Below are positions 34,365-46,725 of a stretch of 64,000 bases of DNA, in pieces. This stretch comes from Antedon mediterranea (Eukaryota > Echinodermata > Crinoidea > Comatulida > Antedonidae). Made by a program: the position numbers and the translations under genes. The notes under the pieces were generated by a model. That model made no database searches and had not been told where the DNA came from. It saw nothing but the letters and a program-made list of their open reading frames with translations. The stretch covers positions 30,633,001-30,697,000 of the forward strand of contig NC_092673.1 of assembly GCF_964355755.1 (NCBI RefSeq), given 5' to 3'. Position 1 is the stretch's first letter. Every line of letters begins with the position of its first letter.

Positions 34365-34808
34365 GGTTAAGCTAATAACATAGGGATAGAGAAAAAGCAA
34401 AGGATCGGAAGCGAGTGACAGGGACAATTCTACAAATAGTGCTAAAAGTGTTAATTGCAATGTGATTTGGAACTACTTGGAAGTACTTACAAGAAGAACA
34501 ACAGTGAAGACAGAGAAAGTAAAAAAATACGCTTATATAATAGGTAAATATGAATAAAGACCGAATGGAAAAAATAGACCATTAAATTAGTATTTTAGAA
34601 CAATAAAAACATACCAATGCAGTTGCACTGTAATGAAAGTTTTTAAAGAAAAATATTGCAATCATTATAAAATTAGTTATTAGCAATAGGATCTATCATT
34701 AAATCAACTAGGCCTGGCCCTAGTAATATTATTAATTATAGGCCTAATAATAATGTTTTAATATAATAAAGAGCCTACTAAAAATTAAAATAAGAAAGTT
34801 TGTCTTAC

Positions 34809-34900
34809 CTTATAATAACACGCTATTTGAACATTTAGTCCGGTTCCAAGAATAAAGCACTGACGATTCCACTTAATGATTTGATTGTCAGGATGTTCGT
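34809..34900 (-). other. Possible 5' UTR exon of the SLC10 gene (far edge not defined)
   Basis: On the minus strand the sequence ending TTATAAG meets a consensus donor GTAAGACA at 34808. This is the best donor upstream of the SLC10 coding exon, whose ATG directly follows an acceptor. The 5' limit of the exon is not visible, and the link is inferred from splice signals only. Confidence 0.35.
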
Positions 34901-36846
34901 CCCGCGGTCAAATATCCTCAAGGACTAGATATTATGAACCTTTTGTTGTCCGTTTTATGTTTTTGTTCCAGTAAAAATCGTCAAGCTTAATTAATGTAAA
35001 TTTCACGTTAAATATGCTTAACTGTTTCGTCTTTACGTAAATAAAACATACATGTTATGGATATGCAATACGGAACACATTAAACATCCGAAACATCTTA
35101 GTTCCTTCCAGCGACAGTTATAACATCAACGCACCGCGGTGTCCGTATTATAAGTCTCTGCGCTACAGCGTATACAATTAGCAAACTCGCCAGGCACATT
35201 GGTTTGATTTAAATGATCGGTATTTTATTAGCTATGAATTGTTGTGTCAGTGTTTTGACGTGGTATGCCCGTCCCAGAGGGGAGTCAAAAACTTCTTTAC
35301 AACAAGTGGTTCTCAATTTATCCAATGCCAAAAGAGTTCAATGATTGGATAAGATGAATTTAAAGTGACTTGGATTTTAAAGAGATTTAAATTTTACTTC
35401 GGAAGGAAGTTCAATATTGAAATGCATATCTCACTGAGACACCCCTAACGTGAATGCACCTAAAATAAGGGAAATTTGGTTAAATATACATTTTAATGCG
35501 AAAGATTATTATCGAGGTAATGAGATCTCAGGTAAATTATATACCTAACCGAGTAGATACGGTAGGCCCATGGGCATGGTTTTCTTTTCGTTTATTGTTA
35601 TTTCATAATCTTCTTAAAAAAAATGAAAATAAACTTAGGTGTGTTTCATGAATAAGGTCGAATAAAGTCATAATCATATATATTTATTTCTAATTCTTCT
35701 CATATTTTGTTTTTTAAAAGATAATTTGATTTGACTTGGACTTGAATTCCCCTTTAATCCGGTAAAAGGTAAAATTAAACACAGATTTTTCCAGATGTTC
35801 TATCAATCACTTTTTATTATCGTTATTAGGCTTTTACCCCATTTAGGGCAGTTTTGAAATATATTTTCAATTTTGGTAGTACCTGTATAAACTCACCTTG
35901 CGTGATAAGTTTAATTAATCTTGTAATATTTCAACACAATAACTTTCTCCTTTCCAAATTGACAGAAGGGCTGGTAAGTGTACTCGTCAACATTGCAACA
36001 CTAAAAAAATACAACGTTGGAATTTTTTTTAAGAACAAAGGTTGAAATATTTTTAAAGTTGACATTAACTGTAACATTAATATCAGCCTAGAAGAATGGA
36101 CATAGGAATAGAATAGGAAGATAGGAATTAGCCTGTTTTATAAACAATATGGTCAGGATTCGTTACGTGAGGATAGTTTCTCTCCGCACACACAAACCCT
36201 GTACAAGATCTTTCAAATTTGTTTTTATTTTATTATTTCATACGCATCCAACAGCGAGTAATTCACCAAGTTCTGGATGAATAAACTATTTAATAATGTC
36301 ATTTGAGGCGTAGGGAGTGGATTTGAAATAGTCGTGAGTTACAACCCTGGCACACTAGGTCAGGATAGAGCCCGGACCTTGGGATTGGAAGGCAAGCACG
36401 TTAACTACCAAGTACAGCTCCATTCTCTTCATTGTCTTTATCTTTCTAAAAAGTGTGACCATATCCACTGTGCCCAACTAACCCCATGCTAGAATTCATC
36501 CTTAAACTGGAACATTAAGATTGACGATGATGACGTCGTTTGAGTTTATTTCAGAAATAAAATTCCCAATATAAAAACATAACACATAAAACATATGTTT
36601 GCATAGATAAACCCAAAGAAAAATAAAATGGGACAAACCCATGGGATGGATTTATTAAACATAAACGTATTATAATTGTATGAAATAAATATGCATGTAG
36701 ATGAAAAAAAACCAAAAACAACTATGTAAGAAAAAATAAGCTTTGTTAATGAAAATGTGTTATAGATAATATGTATAAAAATAGTAAACTATGTAATCAA
36801 TGTGGTTAAATGATAATGTATGTATAAACAAAATAATATATGGAAA

Positions 36847-36878
<32 letters not shown>

Positions 36879-39537
36879 AAATAAGTAAAAAAAAAAAAGT
36901 GGAATGAATCCACATAAGAGAAGAAAGTAAAAAAGTTAAATGAAAATTTAAGAAGTTATAGATGCAAAAAAGGATCTGCTGGTTTTGTAAACATTAAAGA
37001 ACAAAAATATTAATATTAATGTTAAAGGATGAGAACAATATTATGTTAACAGTAAACATTTAGTAAGTAATGAGTATAACAGAGAATATGCATTGTTAAA
37101 TGAAAATGTGGTAGATGAAAAAAATCAAAAACAACTATGTAAGAAAAAAAAATAAGCTTGTTAACGAAAATGTGTTACAGATAATATGTTTAAAAAGAGG
37201 AAGCTATGTAATCAATGTGATAATATGTAAACAAATGAATAAAACTCTTTAAATAAGTATATGTATACAGATGATTAAACAAACATTGTAAATATAATGA
37301 TATGTATAGTGTATAGTGAAAAATATATGTAAAGAGAACAGTGGTATGGAAATAAAAGTGGGATGAACCCACATAAGATAAAAAAAAAAAAAAAAAAAAA
37401 ACATAAAATCCGTTTACACGCTATGAAAGCAACATATAACAGAATAATAAAAGAACAAACAAATATCATATTCCAAATACATTGGTGTGACGGTATAAAT
37501 CATGCAATATTGATTCATTGGCACAGCTTGACATCGACTTAAAGTCGTCTTAATAATAAATTATAAAATCAACAGATTGTTTAATGAAAATAATGTCAAC
37601 AGCTATTCGTTGACTGCATATAATAATAATAGTATTAATTTAATTCTATATGTTTGTTGTTTATTATTATCCACATATAATAAATATAATTTTCTTAATA
37701 AATCTTCAAATAGCCTATTTATAAACGTGGATGGTGGTCTCAATAAGTTTATGAAATAAGAAATGTGTTGAAATTGTTCGGCTGTGCTTTACAAAAAACA
37801 AAAACTTAAATTGTTCGTAAAATTGAATAAAGGCCTATACACATCAACAAACACAAGATAAACAGTACAATTACATTTATTAACGTCATCACATATTCAA
37901 AGAAAAAATGTTATGGTCATTTTTATGTACGAGATGAGAATTTCCAGAAACCAAGAAGGCATGTATGTTATGTATGTGGGATTAAACATTTGTGTTTTAC
38001 GTACCTAAGCAGTTTTCTTCACGTTATTTTATATCTCATCGCCAGACCTGCACAACACAAAAAAAAGATATTGTATCGTTCCGCTTAAAACCTACCCCTT
38101 TTATGATATAGGAATTGGAAATTAGCTAAGCTCATAGCTCAATACACCAATATTACAAATGTTACCATAGCTAACTAACTTTCGTAAACATCACACTAGT
38201 ACACATCATAAACAATAAGGTTGATAATTGTTTAACTACCAGGAAGTAATTTTGCATCAGGGAGCTGTTAATTGGTCAGATGTTTTTCTCTGTAGACAAA
38301 AAATCTGACCAATTACAATAAGGTTGAAGTCGCAGAAAAACAATAAATCGATGTTGGAATTTTTTTTTTATATAAGATAGAACCATTATCATTAATCAAT
38401 CATTAAAAAAATCTCTCATTAAATGCCTTACGATTTTAACTTGAAAGTTTGATGGTATCATACATCATTTAAAAAATGCAATTAAAATGTTCACACTTGA
38501 TCATGAAAACATGAAAAAATATTGTTTTCATTAAATGTTAATAATATTAATTGAAATTAACTTGTTGGTTGTGGTTGTACGGTAAACTAAATTCAATTTA
38601 ATATATTTTTCAATGAACTATTGATCTTATTTCAATCATATTAGCGACCGCACCTGTTGCCGTAAGTAAGTACAGGTGAGCACCGTGTCTGCTGAAGGAT
38701 GCCACGTGTGGTACCAACGCGAGAACGGGGAATAAAGTTCCTAACAGCGGTATAATTGAGTTGAGTACCAAGTCTGTATAAAGGTTACTGTGTTAAAAAC
38801 TAAAGGTAAAAACGAGAAAGTCTTCATAAATAATAACACATAACTAATAGTATTCTTATGATTTATAACGTAAAAAAATCTTGGATTTTGATTTATTTGT
38901 CAATTATGAACATATCAAACCCATGGAAGAGTGGCGATGATGTTTATGTTATAACATTAACACTCGGTGGCATTAGTAATATAAATATGGGGTTTTTTTT
39001 TTCAAACCAGTTTTTGATATGACTTCAAAATGTTTGAAAATCACATTTGTAACGTTATTAATAATTATACATTGAACAGTGCAGAAACAATTTTATATTA
39101 GTTTAATGAAATAAATGAATAGAACCATTCTGTATGACCAAAAACACTACAAATATATTATTTAAGAAAAAAGATACTAGCAATAATAATGTAGCAGGGC
39201 ACCAATGAAATAATGTTAACTTATTTATATTTTATTATGTCTTGTTTAATTGTCATTTCATGCAAACAATGGTTTCATCTTAAAAAGATTTGAATATCGA
39301 ATAAAGTATAGAGTGGTCTGAGAGTTTCACAGGAAGCAAGTCATGGAGCGCATAATGTAGTGAAGAATAGAAAAACTTGCAGTTCTTATTGAAACATGTT
39401 GGTGCAAACATCCCAGCAAAGAAGAGGAATACACGTTAAAGACTAGTCTAGGTTCTAGACCGAAATTAGTTTGGCACATATGGCGTTTCATACGTCAGAC
39501 AAAAATCGAATTGGTGGACTAACAGTAACAGATTCAT
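34901..39537. other. Gene-poor, repeat-rich stretch
   Basis: 36330-36430 is a tRNA-derived SINE fragment on the minus strand (GAGCTGTACTTGGTAGTTAA ... TTCCAATCCCAAGG). 36700-36920 and 37110-37385 are diverged direct copies sharing AAAATGTGTTA.AGATAATATGT and GATGAA(C/T)CCACATAAGA, each with A/T homopolymers (T28 at about 36847, A20 at about 37380), as in retroelement 3' ends. No supported gene elsewhere. Confidence 0.45.
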
Positions 39538-39990
39538 TTTATTATCATTCATTCATTCATTTATCTTTTTATTTCGGAATATCATGGTGACATAATATTA
39601 TATCCATAGCAAAAGAGAGAAAAAAAAATCTAAATCTAACAGCTCATAGAACAAAAAACAAAGATATGTCAATATATAAAGTCAATGCAACAAAGCATTC
39701 CATTGTATGTGCATTCTTGACACATTAAGAACGTGGCGATTAATGGCCATTGATCAAGGAATTACTACTTGTGTTCACACGATTTTTAAAACTAAAAACA
39801 GATTTGCTAATGAACTCATCAAAGGATGGGACGTCATTTAAGACAAACATCATGCTTGCACTACAATGTCTAGGCTGCTTCAGCAGCAAACGTAAGGCAT
39901 TGTTATAACATACTTTCAGTGATCTCAGAGTGCTCCAATATATAATGGAAATTACAGTGCTCATATCTTGGCTTGTGTTAAATAAATATA
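39538..39990 (-). mobile_element. LINE fragment, RT C-terminal region plus 3' end
   Basis: The minus strand at 39740-39964 reads STLRSLKVCYNNALRLLLKQ and SASMMFVLNDVPSFDEFISK. This matches the conserved 'ayNna.R.l...pr..Sas.mF...v..f...' region after the RT domain of CR1/L2/Rex-type LINEs. Downstream, the end carries an (AATG)n tail (CATTCATTCATT on +, at about 39548). Truncated at the 5' side, no intact RT. Confidence 0.65.
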
Positions 39991-40964
39991 GAGGAAAACA
40001 CGTTAGGCAAGTCTAGTAAAATACCAATTGGCTTGCAATACATTGTACCACGAAAATACCGAGAAACTTAATAAAAACTACAAAATAAATAAAGAGCTCA
40101 ATGCATAGAGCGATATTACAACTCATAATATGACAATATAAAAAATTAAATACAGTTTTTTAACTTAAATTTAGTAATATTGTTTAAAAAACTAAATCAT
40201 TTAAACTAAACACATTTATAGCGTAGCTACAAATGGTAAATTTGTCTCTTAAAAAAAATCAAAAGTTTATATTTCTGTTTTCAAAGTTTCAGTAGAATAA
40301 AGTTCAAAATGTTTTGACGTATCTAACAGGTGATCTATTCGGTTCGTGAGAAACCAATTCCAAAACTTTCAAAAGTTATTTTATGTATGTCCTGGGAGTT
40401 AACACGCTCCCGTATGTCGTCATTAGTAACCGAATACAGCGAATTTTCGGAAATCATATATCGCTATGATGTTTAAAAGTGCGTCGCGGTGGAATGACCC
40501 CTAGCAAGTGGTTCTAACAGAGGGTCAGCGACTGGACATCAGGGCGGTCTTGGGTTGCGTGTCCATTAAAGTTCTGGCTAATTATATCACTGATGTGAAT
40601 GTAATGGAGTTTTAAAGTAAACAGTTACAATGACCTACATTTAAAAAAACTTTCTAAAATCGCTTTTTTTAGATTTATATAATATATACCTGACTAATGT
40701 ATCGTATTGCTGTCTTTTTTTCAGCTCGTTTGATTAGAATATACAGTACAACGATCATGCGTTTGTGTTTTTTTTAAAACATAAAATATTCAGTAGAATT
40801 ATTAATTGGAACTTAAAGCAACTGTAAATTCCTTTGCGAACCATGCCACAGTTATTTGCAGTTTTTCGTGATCTATGTGGCCTACAGGTGCGAATAGGCC
40901 TATAAAACAAAAAGTGCATCGTACCATCGTAACAACATTACATCGTACATTTTACACCTGCATC

Positions 40965-41256
40965 AACTTTATGTGATGTACCCATGGACATGATGAAGTC
41001 AGAGCACTACCATATTTGTGCATATCACTTCCATATTTGGGCCCAACTATAGGCCAAACCACTCACTTTTTTAGTTAATACGGATTGAACCCCATTGGAA
41101 ATAAGTTCACTTTTTATTTGTCGACTTAATAAGTTATCCTGGTATTCTTTTTTAATATGTACATTGTATATCTTAACTATTTGTATGAATTTCGAATAAA
41201 ATCAATCAATCAATCACACTTGTTTTTTTCTAGTTTGATAGTGTAGACAAAGCTTA
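40965..41256. mobile_element. Foldback MITE family A copy split by a LINE 3' end
   Basis: The MITE runs from about CAACTTTATGTGATGTACCC to AGTTTGATAGTGTAGACAAA. It is interrupted after CATATTTGGGC by about 165 bp (41050-41217) that match the LINE 3' UTR at about 23810-23957, ending AATAAAATCAATCAATCAAT. So the LINE end landed in a pre-existing MITE. Confidence 0.75.
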
Positions 41257-42680
41257 ATGGTTATTTTTCTTTCCTCTCTCTCTACCTTTGGAATTGCTTG
41301 GGTGCCTATCCGCAGCCAACTTACATTGCTTTTAATTAATTTTAATTTCTAATTGTTTCCCTTTTTTTCTTAATTTGTTTACATTTATTTTTAGTTCTAA
41401 ACGCAGCGTAATGCGCTATAAAACTTGAAATATTATTTCATATAAGTTTGGCGAATACATACTGTACATAAACAATCGTTTGAGTCAACAAACAAGCCCT
41501 GTTATTTAAGAGAAAGCACATTGGTCTGAACGGGCGGTAAATATTCATTATTCCCCACGATAATTACTATCAAAGTGAGCTTATTATACCCATGAATTAT
41601 GTGTCATATAAAGAGGTCGGGGCTGAATGCTTACAGTGTGATAAAGGAACCACGATTGAACTGCTGCCATCGGTCATCTATAGGGGATAGGCTTTAGTAG
41701 AACAAAGTTAGGCCAAATAAACAAAATTAGTTTCACGCCCGTGATTTCATCTACTTTGTTTGTTTTGTTGATGAGGGAGTCAACTATTAGCGATTTTAAT
41801 ATTGTACCACCACCATAAGAATAAGTCCATTTGTCGTTTACAAAGCTCGGAACGATTATTAACGACCGGGATCATGAAATCTTGATCAAAAATTGGATTT
41901 CTTTTAATGAATAACAAATAGTAAAGCAAGTCCGCGTTGCTCTGTGATGATGTGATAAGGGTGTGGGGAAAGTAACATAAGTATATCTATATAATATATA
42001 ATGTAATATATCAATTTACTTTGAATCTTTGAACTAACAATTTGTTTGCTGTCCTACCTTTTGTAGGTTATAGTCATTTTGATGAAATATTTACCCAGAC
42101 CCAGACTATACACACCGGTCCATTGGGAGCTAGTTTATTAGTCAACTGTGCTCAATAATTCATGTTCTTTTTTTTCATTTTGTCTGGCACCTTATCTGAA
42201 ATACCCAGTAGCAAAAAAGCGTATGTGTAAACTTTCAAGTTTCCATGGCTCTAACGTACAAAATCCGAAATATTACAACTTGTGCTTTAGAGTAAGGAAA
42301 TCGGCGCTTAAACTTAACTGCAATGACGTAGGCCTACATGTATGTATACTGACATTCTAGTGTCTTGATAAAAAGTATTTTTTATAATATATAAATGTTT
42401 CTTCTGCAATTGTTGTGGCCCGTTTTGTGGTTAAAAAGAATCTAATATGCTAAAACAGGACATTCGAATTCAATCACAAAAATAGTATGAGAAGCCAATG
42501 CTGCATTTAGACTAGTTGCATTATCAAACTTTATTTCTAGTAACGAAATGCACATCATTAGATTTACATTACGATTCTCTTACAAAAATATTGGTAAACT
42601 TAATACATAATGAACAAACATTGCGATATAATAACTACTTTTCTCAAACAAAATAAATAAATATATATATATATAAAATA
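41257..42680. other. Intergenic, nothing recognised
   Basis: No splice-supported or conserved coding sequence. A 213 bp open run at 42148-42360 has no family features. Confidence 0.35.
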
Positions 42681-42682
42681 TA

Positions 42683-43272
42683 TTAAACTCGGAAAGAAAA
42701 TAAAGATATTTCTTTAATAAATAATTCTAAACACAGTCTAAAAATGGGGTAATATAATTTTAAATGCATATTGCATTGGTTTCTCATAATCCCCTCTGTC
42801 AAAAAGAGGGGAAAGGTCACCCATAAGGTTAACATACTTCCCTGACGAATGAGGTTTATATAACTCGGAAAGAAAAGATATTTCTTAAATATATACATAA
42901 TTGTATACACAGTGCAGTCCAAAAATGGGGTAGTTTAATTTAAGTCAAATGGAGGTGAAGGGTCACCCATAAGGTTACACATACTTCCATGACGACTGAG
43001 GGGTATACAAATGGAAAAGTAAAGATAGATATTTCTTAAATATATAAATAATGTTATACAAAATGCAGTCCAAAAATTGGGTAGTTTAATCTAAGTGCAT
43101 TTTGCATTGGTTTCTCATAATCGCGTATATAACATGTCAAATATTACGTACACATACTTCCCTGACGAGTAAGGTTGATATAACTCGATAAGAAAATATA
43201 GATATTTTTTAAATATATAAATAATTTTATAGACAGTGCAGTCCAAAATTAAGTGGATATTTCATTGGTTTC
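42683..43272. repeat. Tandem copies of the downstream gene's 3' end
   Basis: Three degenerate units, followed upstream by the genuine gene end. Each repeats GGTCACCCATAAGGTTACAC, ACATACTTCCCTGACGA.TGAGG, a GATATTTCTTAAATATATAA box and GCAGTCCAAAAAT. Unit ends fall at about 42852, 43001 and 43175, and the genuine one at 43352 (spacing 149, 174, 177). The unit includes the last 20 or so codons of the gene ending at 43273: minus-strand RQGSMLTLWVTFPLF in the farthest copy echoes RQGSMCNLMGNHSPLF of the gene. Confidence 0.75.
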
Positions 43273-46200
43273 TCATAATCGCGTATATGACATGTCAAAT
43301 AGAGGGGAATGGTTACCCATAAGATTACACATACTTCCCTGACGACTGAGGTCAGGCGGCATTGGACTTTCAAAATCAGTCATCAGCGGCTTTACTGCCT
43401 GAACGTTAGGTTTAAACATCTGCTGCTGGAAAGTACACGGCATCAATGAATTGGCCCGATACGCTGAAACGATCGTGTTATCGTTTTCGTCAAATATGAT
43501 GCATTTTGGCGGTTCGGGCGGACGAGCGATGATGATTTCCGGTACAAGGCATTTCCGCAGATTTCTTTCTTTATTCTTTTTATTTGCCGGTTGGTCTTGG
43601 AAACGGGGCGGAGCTGGAATCAATTCATCGTTTAAAACTTTATTATTATTTTTATTATTAGGAAATGAACTTAACTTTACGCACGTTGGTGGTGACGGCC
43701 ATTTTGATGGTGAGTGATCAGCCCTTCCCCAGTCGGTAGTGTTTAATCCAGTTTCACCGACGATTGCTTCCGTAGATAGACTATCTCTCCTTTTTGATGA
43801 ATCCGATATGATCGAGATGACACTCGGTGGCCTAGTGGAAGGGTGAAACAGCACTTGGTCGTATCTGAGGCTAGGGTTTGGCGGTATTAAGGTCTTTTCC
43901 TCGTGTGGCAAATAATCTTGGATTGCTACTTCTTGTTTCAATGTCGGCTCGTTTGTCTGATGTTTCGTCAATGGCTCGTTTGTCTGATGTTTCGTCAATG
44001 GCTGTTGACGAGCCAATCTCTTGTCCATGAATCGGTTCTGCATAGATTCCTGTGACGTCACCATTGTGTCATCTGAACAGGTTGCAGCAGACAAGTTCAG
44101 TACAGGTAGTAGTGTCGTTTCTTGCGTGTTCTAAAAAAATTAATGGAGAGGAAAATTATTACTATGAGACGCAACGTACTCCGATAGTGTAGACAGAGCT
44201 TTATACAAACATACGTTCACACAAATACACTTTGTAATATAAAAGGAGAAGTTATTAGTTAAACTATTATATTTAAAAAAAAGGTAATATTTACTGGTGA
44301 AGACAATTCTGTTCTCAACGATTTACTATTGGATCCCTCGTGAAACACCCAGCTACCAGGGCTAACGTTCACTCGAATTCCCGCAATCTGCCGTGTTATT
44401 TCGCCAGTAGCATCGTCATAAATGGGGCTCTGAAAGTAAGGTTAAAACAAAGCTAGTACTATTTATACTACACAAACACATACATAAGGATCTACTACTA
44501 TAATAGTGTTTTCCTTTTTGTTACAAATGCTATATAGAGAATTTAGTTTTAGTTTGTTTGGTTTTAGTAACTTTTCGTACATATTTCAATAGTTGTAAAG
44601 CATTGTGTGTCAAAAAATGGTAGTGATATGACGTCTTCGTGTCCATATATGGGCACATCACATTTTTTTTGTCACATAAAGTTCGATAGTGTAGACAGAG
44701 CTTTATAGACCAAGTAAGTTTGAACAAAATAAGTATATAGGTGGCGCTTTCATACAACTTTTATACTGTTAAAATAGCTTACCATTTTCCTCTCCGATGA
44801 TTGGTGGATACGCTCTAAATCAGCCATATAGTGTTTCAATCTTGAACGAATCCGATTGGTTATTACAACGGTATACAATATACCGAAGATTGAGGAAACA
44901 AGACCGATTACAGTACCAACTAACGTCAATAAATATGCTAAAACAAGACAAAATATTAACACAATTTGTTTTGTGCTTGAAAAATAAAATATATCATTTT
45001 TATTTGAAATCTCTTTAAAAACATACAGTACACAAAAAACAACAACAAAACAAGTCTTCTCGGATAAGGACTATAAACTGTAGGTCCAGTGTACACAACT
45101 TGCTCGTGTGCACTTTAAAGAACCTAGTACATCTTTCGAGACGAGTAGGGGGTTACCCCGGTGTATTAGTACATCACAGCCACTGATCACCAACTGGACC
45201 CTCTGGGAGACCAGTCTTTGACTGAAGAGGTTACCCAGTATAAATATATATTTCAACCAACCAAGACAATACACAGAATGTTTGTAAAGGGAGTCCCACA
45301 ACGAAAATTTAAGTACAAAAGAAAACAAAATTATTAACAATATTAAACGTATAATGCTGCTGTGCGAAAATACAGTCGATCACGCAGATATGTAAACGTG
45401 TATAAAAAGTGGAAGAAAGGCCATGCGAAGAACATGAACATTTAGTTTAGTCAATCAAAGATAAAATATAAAATATTCGAATACGCTTAGTCCTATACAG
45501 TAGGCTTACTGTTAGTAATCCTTTGCAGTGCAACATTATAGGCCTAGGGCCTACAACAGACGAAAATAAACAGCAGTGATATTAAATTCAAAGTAACCTA
45601 CCCAAAAATTTGAATTTCCAGTATTTTACTGTACGCCTTTTTTTGTGGTAAATCGAATAGCCTAAACTGAATTAGAGCGTGTATAACCACTAACACCGTG
45701 GAATATACCTATAGAAGTGGAACCACATACCTATGTAGATAACGTTGTTATCTTCGATCAAATCTTCATTTTTACCAGTGAAGTATTCCCATTCCACGCA
45801 TTTCAGTATTGGGATATTGGCGATGCAAACAGCACAGACAAGAATTTGCATAATCAGGATGACAGCCACCTGTAATAAATAGTAATCAAAACTCGGCAAA
45901 TAACTTGTAGAAACGCACATGCGCGAACATAAGTCTAATAAATGTGTTCTATGTAGACCTACACCTCCTGTATGTATACAAATAATTCAAAATTACTATT
46001 GGGTACGTTCAAAAAGGTAAACCCACTTACCTTTAATTTATTAATATATTCCATGCACCGACAGAGACCCAGAATATACAGTCCAATGGCAAATACCTTT
46101 TTCAATTTAAAAAAAAAACCCTACATAGATTCATTTATAAATTTTCTTAATAGTACATAGATATTATTATAGAGCCATGAAGATGTTATAATTACAGTTT

Positions 46201-46550
46201 GCTAATTGTTTTAAATCCAAGTTCCGTCAAAAATGTAAAATTTAACTTTACGACAAAGAGTCAATCGATTTTATATTTTGTTTTCGATCTGTGTTGTATT
46301 TGTTATCTATGTGTTATATGGCAATACTGTAACGTACGATGAGAGTCAATAAAGAAATGAATTAAACATCACATACCAGTATTCCACCCCAGATCACAGA
46401 GCCCGTTTTAAACAACGGGTACTCGAGCACCACTCGTATGCCAGGAGAAGCCATCAAAGCTCCAGCCACCACGTACGAAAAGGCAAAGCAGGCTAGTCCG
46501 CATATTGTCCAATCCCGGGAGTGGTTTTCCCGCTTTTTGGTTTTAGCCAT
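43273..46550 (-). CDS. Multi-pass membrane protein, unrecognised, five exons
   Basis: Exons (minus): 46377-46550, 45731-45869, 44783-44937, 44295-44429 and 43273-44130, all with GT-AG borders and matching phases (0, 1, 0, 0), giving about 486 residues. Start MAKTKKRENHSRDW is basic. Hydrophobic segments at about 15-34, 51-77 and 103-130 give three clear membrane spans; the layout recalls tetraspan CD20-like proteins, but a fourth span is not evident. A juxtamembrane basic helix (TNRIRSRLKHYM) follows. The rest, about 340 residues, is a polar, Pro/Ser-rich tail, presumably cytoplasmic, with PLTKHQTNE twice in a row from a 27 bp tandem duplication (about 43946-43999). The tail ends DMSYTRL. Function unknown. 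Introns hold a family A MITE and a SINE-like repeat. The 3' end is duplicated downstream. Confidence 0.8.
44609..44705. mobile_element. Foldback MITE family A, right half
   Basis: From ATGGTAGTGATATGACGTC to TCGATAGTGTAGACAGAGCT; left terminus absent. Lies in an intron of the five-exon membrane-protein gene. Confidence 0.7.
45075..45262. repeat. Interspersed repeat, SINE-like
   Basis: Contains CACTTTAAAGAACCTAGTAC, ATCTTTCGAGACGAGTAGGG and CACCAACTGGACCCTCTGGG. I believe similar strings are widespread in marine deuterostome genomes, but only one copy is in this window, so the call rests on recall. Intronic. Confidence 0.35.
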
Positions 46551-46700
46551 GGTCCATACGAAATATCTAGCCCTATTTAATCCTCAAATATCTATAGGCT
46601 AGTCACATAACATGTCACATCAGATAAACCTTAATTTTTCCAATCGTCTTCGAATATCGCGCGCCGCTGTGAATGTGACGGTACAACGGACATCTACTGA

Positions 46701-46725
46701 ATATGCAAATTAGTAATTTGCATAT
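46701..46725. promoter_or_regulatory. Perfect 25 bp palindrome of two POU octamers
   Basis: ATGCAAAT and its complement ATTTGCAT sit back to back around one central G, with TAAT homeodomain cores overlapping. The site is about 150 bp upstream of the ATG at 46550 (minus-strand gene), so it is in promoter position. Binding by POU-domain factors is inferred. Confidence 0.5.

Larger units (their letters stand above)
31469..34808. other. Probable SLC10 5' UTR intron with MITE copies
   Basis: Family A MITE copies at 33016-33180 and 34217-34364 (listed separately). A near-duplicate CACATGTGAAGTACATGTGA / CACATGTGAAACACATGGGA pair lies at about 32364-32444. A 264 bp open stretch at 33658-33921 has no recognisable features. 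Confidence 0.4.

Noticed and set aside
42683-42922. Minus-strand open frame of 79 codons with RQGSM
   Set aside because: It is a decayed tandem copy of the neighbouring gene's 3' end, not a gene.
42683-43352. A CRISPR array, suggested by regular repeats
   Set aside because: Units are 150-177 bp, diverged throughout and without unique spacers, in a eukaryotic setting.
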